Assembly: GCF_014256275.1 (NCBI RefSeq)
Contig: NZ_JACCFE010000002.1
Coordinates: 5,188,001 to 5,252,000 of the forward strand
Source of the DNA: Rhodococcus sp. 4CII
GTDB lineage: Bacteria > Actinomycetota > Actinomycetes > Mycobacteriales > Mycobacteriaceae
Length of the DNA stretch: 64,000 bases
Reading direction: 5' to 3'
Below the pieces are notes generated by a model. That model was not told the origin of the DNA and did not search any database. It saw nothing but the letters and a program-made list of their open reading frames with translations. Numbering within the stretch: position 1 is the first letter of the stretch; each line of letters begins with the position of its first letter. Both the position numbers and the translations under genes were made by a program. Of this stretch, positions 1-8,784 are shown piece by piece.

Positions 1-1
1 A

Positions 2-1204
2 CGGGGCAAGCTCGATTCGGTGTTCTTCGCCGACGGCCTCGCCGTCGGACCGCGGATCGCGCACAACACCCAGGCGATATTCGAACCCGTCACGCTGCTG
101 TCGGCGATCGCCGTCGCCACCGAACGGGTGGGGCTGATCGCCACGGCGTCGACGAGCTACTCCGACCCGTACACCCTGGCGCGCAAGTTCACCTCGCTCG
201 ACCACATCAGTGGAGGCCGCGCGGGGTGGAACATCGTGACGTCGGCCGGCGCGGACGAGGCGGCCAACTTCGGCGTCGACGGCATCCCCGCGCACAGCGG
301 ACGGTACGAGCGCGCAGAGGAATTCGTGGACGTCACCCTCGCGCTGTGGGACAGCTGGGAGGACGGGGCGGTGGTGCTCGACGCGGAGACCGGCACATTC
401 GCCGACCCCGCGAAGGTCCACACGATCGACCACGACGGACCGCGGTTCCGGGTCAGGGGACCGCTCAATTCGCCGCGGTCCGCTCAGGGGCGGCCGCTGC
501 TGGTGCAGGCCGGGTCGTCCGAGAGCGGCAAGGAGTTCGCCGCGCGATACGCCGAGGCGGTCTTCACCGCGCAGCGCACGCTGCAGCAGGGGCAGGAGTT
601 CTACCGCGACCTCAAGGCGCGCGTCGTCAAGTACGGCCGCAAGACGAGTGAACTGAAGGTTCTGCCCGGCATCGTGCCGTTCATCGCGGACACGAAGGAG
701 GAGGCGGAGGCACTCGAGCAGTCGTTCACCGACCTGATCTCGCCCGAGTACTCGCTGCGCCAGCTGTCCACGATGCTCGGCGTCGACCTGACCCGGCACT
801 CCCTCGACGCGCCCCTGCCCCCGCTCCCGCCGCTCGACGAGATCCAGGGCAACAAGAGCCGGTACCAGCTGGTGAAGGATCTCGCGGCGGACGGTTCACT
901 CACCGTGCGGCAACTGATCGGATTGCTCGGCGGCGGGCGCGGACACCGCACGTTCGCCGGAACACCGGAGCAGGTGGCGGACGAATTGCAGACGTGGTTC
1001 GAGCAGGGCGCGGCGGACGGTTTCAACATCATGCCGCCGTACCTGCCGGGTGGCCTGGACGATTTCGTCGACCGGGTCGTCCCGATCCTGCAGCAGCGCG
1101 GACTGTTCCGCACCGAGTACACCGCGACGACGCTGCGCGGCCACTACGGCCTCGAGGACGTCGGCAACCGGTTCGTGGACGCGGCCGACGAAGCGAGCGC
1201 ATGA
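2..1204 (+). CDS. NtaA/SnaA/DszA-family flavin-dependent monooxygenase, 5' end missing
   Basis: Luciferase-like (TIM-barrel) FMN-dependent monooxygenase of the NtaA/SnaA/DszA branch, which uses reduced FMN from a partner reductase to oxidise S- or N-containing organics. The frame is open from base 2, so the gene starts outside the window. Aligned with the full-length paralogue at 11646-13007, about 50 N-terminal residues are missing. Visible shared blocks are the RAGWNIVTSAGADEAANFG segment, RGPLNSPRS, LLVQAGSSESGKEFAARYAE, and the C-terminal GGGRGHRTFAGTPEQVAD and GFNIMPPYLPGGLDDF. The stop codon overlaps the next start (ATGA), so it is translationally coupled to an MFS transporter. The substrate cannot be read from sequence. 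Confidence 0.9.
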   Translation, partial: RGKLDSVFFADGLAVGPRIAHNTQAIFEPVTLLSAIAVATERVGLIATASTSYSDPYTLARKFTSLDHISGGRAGWNIVTSAGADEAANFGVDGIPAHSGRYERAEEFVDVTLALWDSWEDGAVVLDAETGTFADPAKVHTIDHDGPRFRVRGPLNSPRSAQGRPLLVQAGSSESGKEFAARYAEAVFTAQRTLQQGQEFYRDLKARVVKYGRKTSELKVLPGIVPFIADTKEEAEALEQSFTDLISPEYSLRQLSTMLGVDLTRHSLDAPLPPLPPLDEIQGNKSRYQLVKDLAADGSLTVRQLIGLLGGGRGHRTFAGTPEQVADELQTWFEQGAADGFNIMPPYLPGGLDDFVDRVVPILQQRGLFRTEYTATTLRGHYGLEDVGNRFVDAADEASA

Positions 1205-2424
1205 GCGGCGAGACCGGCCTGAAACCGCTCGTCACCACCGTCTTCGTTCCTGCCGCGATCTTCGGCATCGGCCAGGGCGCCGCAGCCCCGGTCATGGCGC
1301 TGACGGCCCGCGAACTCGGCGCGTCCGTGGCCGTGTCCGGGTTGATCGTCGCGGTCGTCGGGCTGGGCGCCGTCCTCGGTGACCTGCCCGCGGGCCGGAT
1401 CGTCGCCAGGTTCGGGGAGCGCCGGTCCATCATCGGGGGCAGTGCAGTCGGCGCGGTCGGGGTGCTGGTCTGCCTGCTCGCGCAGACACCCTGGATGCTG
1501 GGTGTCGGCGCACTGCTGACGGGACTCGCCAACGCCGTGTGGGGGCTGGCCCGCCAGAGCTACCTGGCCGACGCCGTTCCGATCGGTCTGCGGGCCCGGG
1601 CGATGTCGTCGTTCGCGGCGATGTGGCGGCTCGGGTTCTTCGTGGGACCGCTGCTCGGCGCCGCCGTGATCCTCGTGGTCGGTGCCCGCGGCGGGTTCCT
1701 GGTGCAGTTCGTCGGCGTCGTGCTGTCCGGATGGCTGATGTCGAGGGTCCCGGACCCGCCGCGCCGCCGCGCCGCCGCGAGCAGACACGCCACGTTGCCG
1801 TCGATCCTGCGCCGACACCGGAAGTTGCTGGCCACGCTCGGTGCCGGATCGCTGCTCATGGGTGCGGCCCGCGCGTCCCGGGAGGCGGTCCTGCCGCTGT
1901 GGGCGGCCTACCTCGGGCTGGACGCCGCGCAGGTCAGCCTCGTCTTCGGCGCCGGTGCCGCCGTCGATCTGCTGTGCTCGTATCCCGCCGGGCAGTTCAT
2001 GGACCGATACGGTCGCCGGTTCATCGCGGTGCCGTCGCTGCTGGTGATCGGCGTGTCGTATCTGGCGCTGCCCTTCTCACACGACCTGCTGTCGATCGGT
2101 GTGGTCGCGGTGGTGATGGGCATCGGCAACGGGCTCGGCAACGGCGTCATCATGACGCTCGGCGCCGACATCGCCCCACCCGCGACCCGCGCCGAATTCC
2201 TCGCCGCGTGGCGGCTCACCCACGACACCGGTATGTTCGCGGGGCCGTTCGGGGTCGGCGCGCTCGCCGCGGTCGTCCCGCTGGGGGCGGCCGTCGCCGC
2301 CGTCGGGGGAGCGGCGCTGCTCGGCGCCACGATCCTGTTCCGGTTCATCCCGATCTATTCGCCGTGGCCACCGGCGGCCACGGCGTCGCCGGATTCCCCA
2401 CCGCTCGAAAAACAGGAAGCATAG
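1201..2424 (+). CDS. MFS transporter
   Basis: Major facilitator superfamily permease of 407 residues with about 12 hydrophobic segments. The inter-helix motif after helix 2 is DLPAGRIVARFGERR, and a related one in the second half is YPAGQFMDRYGRR, as expected for the two pseudo-repeats. The ATG start at 1201 overlaps the stop of the upstream monooxygenase (ATGA). A longer open frame extends upstream inside the monooxygenase gene but lacks any membrane-protein character, so I reject it. The context suggests uptake of the monooxygenase substrate or export of its product; the direction is not determined by sequence. Confidence 0.88.
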   Translation: MSGETGLKPLVTTVFVPAAIFGIGQGAAAPVMALTARELGASVAVSGLIVAVVGLGAVLGDLPAGRIVARFGERRSIIGGSAVGAVGVLVCLLAQTPWMLGVGALLTGLANAVWGLARQSYLADAVPIGLRARAMSSFAAMWRLGFFVGPLLGAAVILVVGARGGFLVQFVGVVLSGWLMSRVPDPPRRRAAASRHATLPSILRRHRKLLATLGAGSLLMGAARASREAVLPLWAAYLGLDAAQVSLVFGAGAAVDLLCSYPAGQFMDRYGRRFIAVPSLLVIGVSYLALPFSHDLLSIGVVAVVMGIGNGLGNGVIMTLGADIAPPATRAEFLAAWRLTHDTGMFAGPFGVGALAAVVPLGAAVAAVGGAALLGATILFRFIPIYSPWPPAATASPDSPPLEKQEA

Positions 2425-2437
2425 GTACATTCGTTTC

Positions 2438-3427
2438 ATGCGCTTCGGATTGTTCGTTCCTCAAGGCTGGCGTCTGGATCTCGTCGGAATCGATCCCGCG
2501 GATCAATGGTCGGTGATGCGCGACTTCGCGTTGCGCGCCGACCAGGGTTCCGCGTGGGATTCGCTGTGGGTCTACGACCACTTCCACACCGTCCCCGTAC
2601 CGACGGAGGAGGCCACGCACGAGGCGTGGACCCTCATGTCCGCGTTCGCGGCAGTCACCTCGCGGGTGCGTCTCGGTCAGATGTGTACGGCGATGAGCTA
2701 CCGCAACCCCGCCTACCTCGCGAAGGTCGCCGCCACCACCGATCTCATCTCCGGCGGCCGCGTCGACATGGGTATCGGCGGCGGCTGGTACGAGCACGAG
2801 TGGCGGGCGTACGGTTACGGATTCCCCTCCGCCGGTACGCGTCTCGGGCGCCTCGACGAGGGCGTGCAGATCATGCGCCAGGCCTGGACCAACGGCACCG
2901 CCACCCTCGAAGGCAAGCACTACCAGGTCGACGGCGCCATCGTCCGGCCGCTTCCGCTGCAGGACGGCGGGATTCCGTTGTGGATCGCCGGCGGCGGCGA
3001 GAAGGTGACGCTGAAGATCGCGGCAAAGTACGCGCAGTACACCAACTTCGACGGCACCCCCGAGGGATTCGCGCTGAAGTCCGAGATTCTGCGGAAACAT
3101 TGCGACACCGTCGGCACCGACTTCGACGCCATCGTCCGCTCGGCCAACTACAACGTCGCGATCGGCACCACCGAGGCCGAGGTCGAGCAGCGGCTGCTCA
3201 CCCTGAAGGAGCGGCTCACCCCGCACGTCGGCGCCGACGCCGCCGAGGGTGCACTCGGCGCATTCCGCGGAATGCCCGGAGTCGGAACGCCGGAACAGAT
3301 CGTCGAGAAACTGTCGGCGCTGAAGGACCAGGGCATGTCCTACGGCATCTTCTACTTCCCCGAGGCCGCCTACGACACATCGGGCCTCGAACTCTTCGAG
3401 AAGGAAGTCCTGCCCGCGCTGCGGTAA
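2438..3427 (+). CDS. LLM-class (probably F420-dependent) oxidoreductase
   Basis: Luciferase-like TIM-barrel oxidoreductase of 329 residues, with the beta-strand/loop blocks MRFGLFVPQGW, SLWVYDHFHTVP, TSRVRLGQMCTAMSYRNPA, ISGGRVDMGIGGGWYEHEW and PLWIAGGGEKVTLKIAAKYA. These resemble the actinobacterial F420-dependent branch of the family (short, about 300-330 residues) rather than the longer FMN-dependent proteins at 2-1204 and 11646-13007. F420 versus FMN use is inferred from that resemblance. It starts 13 bases after the MFS gene on the same strand and is probably co-transcribed with it. Its last codons run directly into a tandem hairpin repeat that may end the operon. Confidence 0.85.
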   Translation: MRFGLFVPQGWRLDLVGIDPADQWSVMRDFALRADQGSAWDSLWVYDHFHTVPVPTEEATHEAWTLMSAFAAVTSRVRLGQMCTAMSYRNPAYLAKVAATTDLISGGRVDMGIGGGWYEHEWRAYGYGFPSAGTRLGRLDEGVQIMRQAWTNGTATLEGKHYQVDGAIVRPLPLQDGGIPLWIAGGGEKVTLKIAAKYAQYTNFDGTPEGFALKSEILRKHCDTVGTDFDAIVRSANYNVAIGTTEAEVEQRLLTLKERLTPHVGADAAEGALGAFRGMPGVGTPEQIVEKLSALKDQGMSYGIFYFPEAAYDTSGLELFEKEVLPALR

Positions 3428-3483
3428 TGGCCGGCCCGTCGGCCGGACGCGGTAACGGCCGGCCCGTCGGCCGGACGCGGTAA
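3428..3483 (+). repeat. Tandem 28-bp repeat, each unit a GC-rich hairpin
   Basis: Two nearly identical 28-base units (3428-3455 and 3456-3483) differ only in the first base. Each holds the inverted repeat CCGGCC-cgtc-GGCCGG and ends in GCGGTAA. The preceding gene also ends in GCGGTAA, so its last codons match the unit's tail. There is no T-run. It could act as a double terminator or transcript-end stabiliser for the 1-3427 operon. Confidence 0.7.
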
Positions 3484-3516
3484 AGGTCGACTGGTTCCGG
3501 GCATAGAGTGGCGGGC

Positions 3517-4080
3517 ATGTTCGTCGTCACCCTCACCGCCGACACCCTGTGGCTAAGTCCGCCGGTGGTCACCGACGTCGATGCGATCTGCGCGGCGTGC
3601 AGCGACCCGTCGATCGCCGAGTGGACGACGATGCCCGCCCCCTATGCCCGCTCGGACGCCGAGCAGTTCGTCCGGCACACGGTGCCGTCCGGTTGGGCCG
3701 ACCGCAGTCCCACCTGGGCGCTGCGCGAACGCGAGAACGGACCCGTGCTCGGGATGATCGGACTGATGTCACGCGACATGACGGCGGCCGAGATCGGGTA
3801 CTGGCTCGCACCCGCCGCCCGCTCGCGGGGACTCATGACAACGGCGGTGAACCTGGTGTGCGATTTCGCATTCCGGCCGGACGGCATGGGACTCGAACGC
3901 ATCGAATGGCGCGCCTTCGTCGGCAACGACGACTCCGCGGCAGTCGCCCGCAGGGTCGGCTTCCGCTTCGAAGGAGTCCAGCGCTCCGGGCTCGTGCAGC
4001 GCGGTGTCCGACGCGATTCGTGGACGGCCGCCCTCCTCGCCGGCGACTTACGGCAACCGGCCGACGGCTGGCCCGGCTAG
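3517..4080 (+). CDS. GNAT family N-acetyltransferase
   Basis: RimJ/RimL-type GNAT acetyltransferase of 187 residues, transferring an acetyl group from acetyl-CoA to an amine. Family hallmarks are the strand pair WALRERENGPVLGMIGLMSRD, then EIGYWLAPAARSRGLMTTAV (acetyl-CoA pyrophosphate loop in the R-S-R-G-L-M position), ERIEWRAFVGNDDSAAVARRVGF near the C-terminus, and FEGVQRSG. I chose ATG 3517 over GTG 3508 because it starts at the first beta-strand. It lies downstream of the tandem hairpin and converges with the next gene over 7 bases. The acceptor is unknown; this subfamily includes both ribosomal-protein and small-molecule acetyltransferases. Confidence 0.85.
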   Translation: MFVVTLTADTLWLSPPVVTDVDAICAACSDPSIAEWTTMPAPYARSDAEQFVRHTVPSGWADRSPTWALRERENGPVLGMIGLMSRDMTAAEIGYWLAPAARSRGLMTTAVNLVCDFAFRPDGMGLERIEWRAFVGNDDSAAVARRVGFRFEGVQRSGLVQRGVRRDSWTAALLAGDLRQPADGWPG

Positions 4081-4087
4081 CGGACGA

Positions 4088-4756
4088 TCAGCGCAGGCTC
4101 TCGGGAAGGTCGTGCTCGGACACGGCGACTCGCTGGTCGGGGCTGGTGCGGATGTGCTCGGAGTCGGCGATCCGGCTCTGCAGGAAATCCCACTCGACCT
4201 GATCGATGGCGTCCTCCGCACGGGAGCGGACGGTCGCGTCGCGGGTGCCCCACGCGATCGGCATCGGACTGACCATCTCCCACGTGGCGGCGAGACTGTG
4301 GGTGCTGCGGTCGTTGAGTAGAGCGACGGACGGCACCCGGTCGCCGACGTTCTGCTTCTGACCGGTGCGGATCGGGATGTTGCGGGTGACGAGCGCATAC
4401 GACGCCCTGCCTGCGCCCGGCTTCGCGACGTCGATCAGCGACAGCAGTGTGATCGCACGGGGGTGGACCTCCGAGACGACGGCCGGCACCAGGGGGCTCT
4501 TCGCGTACAGGTCCTCGATGCTGCCGACCTTCTTCGGCACCCAGAATGCCACCCACACCGACGTGAGCGCGGCGATCGCCACGACGACGCCGAGGATGAG
4601 CGACCAGGGGTGGGCGAGCAGGATCAGACCGACCGCGGCCGCCGCGAACAGCAGGGCCACCACGATCGCCGACACCTGCAGGCGTCGCATGTCGGCGAAC
4701 GTCTGGTTGACGGACTTCGCGTAGGGCCGGTCGACGGTGAACTCGAAATGTCGCAC
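4088..4756 (-). CDS. DUF3239-like membrane protein
   Basis: A 222-residue protein with a cytosolic start of about 28 residues, two closely spaced transmembrane helices (about residues 29-48 and 51-72), then a soluble domain of about 150 residues with the segments PKKVGSIEDLYAKSPLVPA and PNRDRSTHSLAATWEMVSP-like blocks. It resembles the DUF3239 family found in Mycobacteriales; no function is established that I can name. It lies just downstream of the XPB helicase gene on the same strand (38-base gap), so it may be co-transcribed with it. Confidence is high that it is a gene and moderate on the family name. Confidence 0.75.
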   Translation of the reverse strand: MRHFEFTVDRPYAKSVNQTFADMRRLQVSAIVVALLFAAAAVGLILLAHPWSLILGVVVAIAALTSVWVAFWVPKKVGSIEDLYAKSPLVPAVVSEVHPRAITLLSLIDVAKPGAGRASYALVTRNIPIRTGQKQNVGDRVPSVALLNDRSTHSLAATWEMVSPMPIAWGTRDATVRSRAEDAIDQVEWDFLQSRIADSEHIRTSPDQRVAVSEHDLPESLR

Positions 4757-4794
4757 GGGCCCAGCTTAGAGCGTCGGTCCGGGTGTCCGGGCAG

Positions 4795-6474
4795 TCACCC
4801 GATGGGCGGGCCCAGCAGGTCGTCGGCGTCGGTGATCCGGTAGGCGTAACCCTGCTCGGCAAGGAAGCGCTGCCGGTGGGCGGCGTACTCGGCGTCGAGG
4901 GTGTCGCGCGCCACCACCGAGTAGAAGTGGGCCTGGCCGCCGTCGTGCTTGGGTCGCAGCAGGCGGCCCAGCCGTTGAGCCTCCTCCTGTCGGGAACCGA
5001 ACGTGCCCGAAACCTGAACGGCGACAGATGCTTCCGGCAGATCAATCGAAAAGTTCGCGACCTTGCTGACCACCAGGGTCTGGATTTCGCCCGCCCGGAA
5101 ACGGTCGAACAGATCCTCCCGCTCCGTGTTCTTGGTCGACCCCTTGATGACCGGGGCGTTCAACGCCTCACCGAGTTCGTCGAGCTGATCGAGGTACGCG
5201 CCGATGATCAGCGTCGGTGCGTCGGTGTGCCGCTCCAGAATCGACTTCACCACCGCGATTTTGGTGTGGGCGGTGGAACACAACTTGTAGCGTTCGTCGG
5301 GTTCGGCGACGGCGTAGGCCATGCGTTCGGCGTCGGTCAGCGTCACCCGCACCTCGACACAGTCGGCGGGGGCGATCCACCCCTGCGCCTCGATGTCCTT
5401 CCACGGAGCGTCGTACCGCTTGGGTCCGATCAGCGAGAACACGTCGCCCTCGCGGCCGTCCTCGCGGACCAGGGTGGCGGTGAGGCCGAGGCGCCGACGG
5501 GACTGCAGGTCGGCGGTCATCCGGAACACCGGCGCAGGCAACAGGTGCACTTCGTCGTAGATCACCAGACCCCAGTCGCGGGAATCGAACAGCTCGAGAT
5601 GCTTGTACTCACCCTTGGTCCGCCGGGTGATCACCTGATACGTGGCGATCGTGACGGGACGGATCTCCTTGCGTTCGCCGGAGTACTCGCCGATCTCCTC
5701 CTCGGTGAGCGACGTGCGCGCGATCAGCTCACGCTTCCACTGCCGGCCTGCCACCGTGTTCGTCACCAGGATCAGCGTGGTGGCCTTCGCCTTGGCCATC
5801 GCCGCCGCACCGACCATCGTCTTGCCCGCGCCGCAGGGCAGGACGACGACACCCGACCCACCGGCCCAGAACGAGTCGGCCGCCATCTCCTGGTAGTCGC
5901 GCAGGTGCCAGTGGCCGTCCGCGGACCCCGGGGAGATGCCGTCGAAATCCAGATCGATGGGGTGGGCCTCGCCGTCGACGTACCCGGCGAGATCCTCCGC
6001 CGGCCAGCCGACCTTGAGCAGCAATTGCTTGAGCCTGCCTCGCTCACTCGGGTGGACGACCACCGTGTCGTCGTCGACGCGGGCCCCGAGCATCGGCGCG
6101 ATCTTCTTGTGCCGGGTCACCTCGGTCAGTACCGCGCGGTCGAGGCTGACCAGAGTCAGACCGTGGGCGGGATTCTTCACCAGCTGCAGTCGCCCGTACC
6201 GGGCCATCGTGTCGACGATGTCGACCAGCAACGGCTGCGGCACCGCGTACCGGGAGAAGTTGACCAGCGCATCGACCACCTGCTCGGCGTCGTGTCCGGC
6301 GGCGCGCGCATTCCACAGGGCCAGCGGGGTGATCCGGTACGTGTGGACGTGTTCGGGCGCACGTTCCAGTTCCGCGAACGGCGCGATCGCCTGGCGGGCG
6401 TCGTTCGCGCGCTCGTGATCGACCTCCAACAGCAGGGTCTTGTCGGATTGGACGATCAACGGTCCGTCGGTCAC
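4795..6474 (-). CDS. XPB-type DNA repair helicase
   Basis: Superfamily 2 3'-5' DNA helicase of 559 residues, close in length to the mycobacterial XPB protein (Rv0861c, Ercc3). An N-terminal XPB-specific domain occupies roughly residues 1-180. Then follow Walker A PCGAGKT (about 212-219), the DEVH box (about 307-310), LTATLVREDGREGD carrying the XPB RED motif, and C-terminal helicase motifs SKVANFSIDLPEA and QRLGRLLRPK. The GTG start at 6474 is preceded by GGAGG at good spacing, whereas the longer upstream frame encodes Arg/Asp-rich low-complexity sequence. In mycobacteria it adjoins the Rv0862c gene; here that homologue (17935-20250) is 11.5 kb away. Confidence 0.93.
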   Translation of the reverse strand: MTDGPLIVQSDKTLLLEVDHERANDARQAIAPFAELERAPEHVHTYRITPLALWNARAAGHDAEQVVDALVNFSRYAVPQPLLVDIVDTMARYGRLQLVKNPAHGLTLVSLDRAVLTEVTRHKKIAPMLGARVDDDTVVVHPSERGRLKQLLLKVGWPAEDLAGYVDGEAHPIDLDFDGISPGSADGHWHLRDYQEMAADSFWAGGSGVVVLPCGAGKTMVGAAAMAKAKATTLILVTNTVAGRQWKRELIARTSLTEEEIGEYSGERKEIRPVTIATYQVITRRTKGEYKHLELFDSRDWGLVIYDEVHLLPAPVFRMTADLQSRRRLGLTATLVREDGREGDVFSLIGPKRYDAPWKDIEAQGWIAPADCVEVRVTLTDAERMAYAVAEPDERYKLCSTAHTKIAVVKSILERHTDAPTLIIGAYLDQLDELGEALNAPVIKGSTKNTEREDLFDRFRAGEIQTLVVSKVANFSIDLPEASVAVQVSGTFGSRQEEAQRLGRLLRPKHDGGQAHFYSVVARDTLDAEYAAHRQRFLAEQGYAYRITDADDLLGPPIG

Positions 6475-6650
6475 GGAAGCCTCCTCGAAAATGCGGTGCC
6501 GGATGTAGCCAGCCTGTCCATTGTCCTGATCCGGGCGGCACCGCGCCACGTCGCCGTCTCCGAGCAGGCCCGATACCGGCACATCCGGGGCGGTCGAGGG
6601 CCTAAATTGAGGGTCAGCCCGGATGGATCGATGCAGAGACGAGGCTCGCG

Positions 6651-7391
6651 ATGACCCAGCCCCCCGAAGACCCACGCCGTCCCGATCCGAATGTCCCCGG
6701 CGAGCCGCCGAACAACCCTCAGCAGCCGTATCCGCAGGGTCAGTATCCGCAACAGCCGTACTCGCAGGGGCAGTACGCTCAGCAACCCGGACAGTACCCG
6801 CCGGGTCAGTACGGGCAGCCTGGCCAGTACGGGCAATACCCGCCCGGCCAGAACCCACCGTCGCCGAAGAAATCGCGAAAGGGCCTGTTCATCGCGTTGG
6901 GCATCGCAGTCCTGGTGATCATCGCCGCCGTCGCCGCGTTCGGGGTGTTCGCCCTGAAGAGCGCGGACAAGAACGCTCTCGACGTCGGCGACTGCCTCTT
7001 CTTCGAGTCCGCATCCACGACCGCCGCCGACACTTCCCACGAGAAACGCGACTGCTCCGACGCCGAAGCCACGTACGAGGTGGCGCAGAAGAACGACGGC
7101 GACGTCCAGTGCGCGGAGGACTACTTCTCCTACACGCTCGTCGGCGACGACCAGGACGTCCAGACCACGCTCTGCCTCATCCCGAACATGATCGAGAACT
7201 CCTGCTACCTGCTCGAGGACGACGGCCGGATCCTGCCCTCGGACTGTGCCGAGGCTCAGACCGTCAAGGTTCTCGAGCGCGCGGACGGGAAGAACGACGA
7301 ATCCCTCTGCAACGAATTCGACACCGCATTCCCCATCGCCTTCTCCGAACCCGAACGCACCTATTGCATCGAGGTCAACCTCGGTGGCTAG
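6651..7391 (+). CDS. Pro/Gln/Tyr-rich single-pass membrane protein, LppU-like C-terminal domain
   Basis: A 246-residue protein in three parts. Residues 1-75 are low-complexity Pro-Gln-Gly-Tyr repeats (QYPQQPYSQGQY-like units). A positively charged stretch SPKKSRKG and one transmembrane helix follow (about 80-102). The C-terminal domain of about 140 residues faces outside and contains paired cysteines (VGDCLFF, KRDCSDAEATYEV, VQCAEDYF, SCYLLEDD, TYCIEVN). The domain resembles the LppU/SCO3897 group of actinobacterial cell-envelope proteins, of unknown function. It stands alone between the divergent XPB gene and the ROK regulator. The tandem codon repeats in the N-terminus probably vary in number between strains. 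Confidence 0.75.
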   Translation: MTQPPEDPRRPDPNVPGEPPNNPQQPYPQGQYPQQPYSQGQYAQQPGQYPPGQYGQPGQYGQYPPGQNPPSPKKSRKGLFIALGIAVLVIIAAVAAFGVFALKSADKNALDVGDCLFFESASTTAADTSHEKRDCSDAEATYEVAQKNDGDVQCAEDYFSYTLVGDDQDVQTTLCLIPNMIENSCYLLEDDGRILPSDCAEAQTVKVLERADGKNDESLCNEFDTAFPIAFSEPERTYCIEVNLGG

Positions 7392-7427
7392 CGCCACAGG
7401 GAGTTAAATTCACGGGAATCGAGTCCG

Positions 7428-7456
7428 TTGAACTGCACGTTCTCCTTCGTTAGCGT
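7428..7456 (+). promoter_or_regulatory. Candidate housekeeping promoter for the ROK regulator
   Basis: TTGAAC (7428-7433), a 17-base spacer and TAGCGT (7451-7456) match the actinobacterial primary sigma consensus, 42 bases before the ATG of the ROK gene. A GGAGTTAAATTC sequence lies just upstream at about 7411. Confidence 0.5.
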
Positions 7457-7498
7457 CCGAGATCAAGCGAAATCACTGCGCGCGGCGAAGGGGAACCG

Positions 7499-8707
7499 AT
7501 GGTGCGAACCCAGCCCGCCCCGCGGCGTGCCGGCCGTTCCGGGGCCAGTGCGGGCACGGTGCTGCGCACCGTTCTCGAGCGGGGGCCGATCGCGCGCAGC
7601 ACGATCGCACGGGTGACCGGGCTGTCGCCCGCGACCGTCACGACCGCCAGCGCGCAACTCGTCGAGCGCGGCCTCCTGCGGGAACTGCCCGAGATCTCGG
7701 GTCCCACGGGATTGGGACGGCCACACGTGCCGGTGGACCTCGACGAGAGCCGCTACGTCGTCTACGGAATACATCTCGCGATGACCCACGTGACCACTGC
7801 ACTGCTCGATCTGCGGGGGCGGGTGCTGGCGCGGTCCCGCGATCCGCACTTCGGGCTGGGACCGGCCGAGATCCTGCGGGACGCGGTGACGACCCTGGAG
7901 GGGTTGGCCGCCGAACACGGTGACATGTCGGTCCCGATCGGCGTCGGTTTCGCGGCCGGCGGCTGGATCGACTCCGAATCGGGGGTGGTGCGTGACCATC
8001 CGATACCGGGGTGGAACGGGTACCCGGTCCGCGCGGATCTCGAGCATCGCACCGGTCTGGACGTCCGGATGGATTCGCACGCCCGCGCGCTCATCGACGC
8101 GGAGGTGCTGTTCGGGGAGCCGCGGGTGAGGGAGAGCGTCGTGCAGCTCTTCGTCGGGAACGTGGTGGATGCCGCGTTCGCGACCGGAGGAGTGGTTCAC
8201 CACGGCCCCCGCGCGGCGGCAGGCGCTGTGGCGCACGTGCCCGTCGAGCACAGTGTCGAGAAATGCGCCTGCGGGCGTACCGGGTGCGTGCAGGCCACCC
8301 TGTCGGATCGGGTGCTGGTGCGCAGGGCGATGCAGTTGGGCATCATCGAGCGGCCGATCTTCCGGGACCTCTTGGACGCCGGGCGGCGCCGGCAACCGGC
8401 CGCTCTGGCACTGTTCGCGGAGCGGGCACACGGGGTGGGGGTCGTCGCGGCGCGCTTGCTCGATCTGTTCAATCCGGAGGTCCTCATCGTCTGTGACCAG
8501 GGTGTGAGCCACATTCCGGGGTCCCTCGACGCGGTGCGGCGAGCCGTCGCGGACGCGTCGGCTACGTGCGACGATCCGTCGAATTCGGTGCTGTCCACCA
8601 GTTTTCCCGGACGGGCCCTTCCGGTGTCTGCGGGTGCCGTGATCCTCGCGGAGCTCTACCGGACCCCTCTGGCCAGCTTCGTGCGGCCGTTGGCCGGCAT
8701 TTCGTGA
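7499..8707 (+). CDS. ROK family transcriptional regulator
   Basis: A 402-residue repressor-type ROK protein. The N-terminal winged helix-turn-helix (about residues 20-75) includes RSTIARVTGLSPATVTTA. A ROK kinase-fold domain follows, with the conserved zinc-site motif CACGRTGC at about residue 257. ROK regulators usually sense sugars or sugar phosphates, but this one sits directly upstream of and parallel to a sulfonate-type ABC operon, so it may control that operon in response to an unknown ligand. It starts with ATG 7499, immediately after a GAAGGGGAA ribosome binding site. No catalytic kinase activity is implied. Confidence 0.85.
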   Translation: MVRTQPAPRRAGRSGASAGTVLRTVLERGPIARSTIARVTGLSPATVTTASAQLVERGLLRELPEISGPTGLGRPHVPVDLDESRYVVYGIHLAMTHVTTALLDLRGRVLARSRDPHFGLGPAEILRDAVTTLEGLAAEHGDMSVPIGVGFAAGGWIDSESGVVRDHPIPGWNGYPVRADLEHRTGLDVRMDSHARALIDAEVLFGEPRVRESVVQLFVGNVVDAAFATGGVVHHGPRAAAGAVAHVPVEHSVEKCACGRTGCVQATLSDRVLVRRAMQLGIIERPIFRDLLDAGRRRQPAALALFAERAHGVGVVAARLLDLFNPEVLIVCDQGVSHIPGSLDAVRRAVADASATCDDPSNSVLSTSFPGRALPVSAGAVILAELYRTPLASFVRPLAGIS

Positions 8708-8784
8708 CGCGGATCACAGCGCCGGAGTTAATTCGGTACGAAGCAATGTTGACGGTGATTGTGCTGGAGCGCAAGGATATTGGT

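Noticed and set aside
4783..6654. A 623-codon plus-strand frame over the XPB gene
   Set aside because: The opposite strand holds every helicase motif in order; this frame is a compositional shadow.
6720..6860. Repeated CAGTAC-type codons resembling a non-coding repeat array
   Set aside because: The repeats are in frame and encode a Pro/Gln/Tyr-rich N-terminus of a membrane protein.
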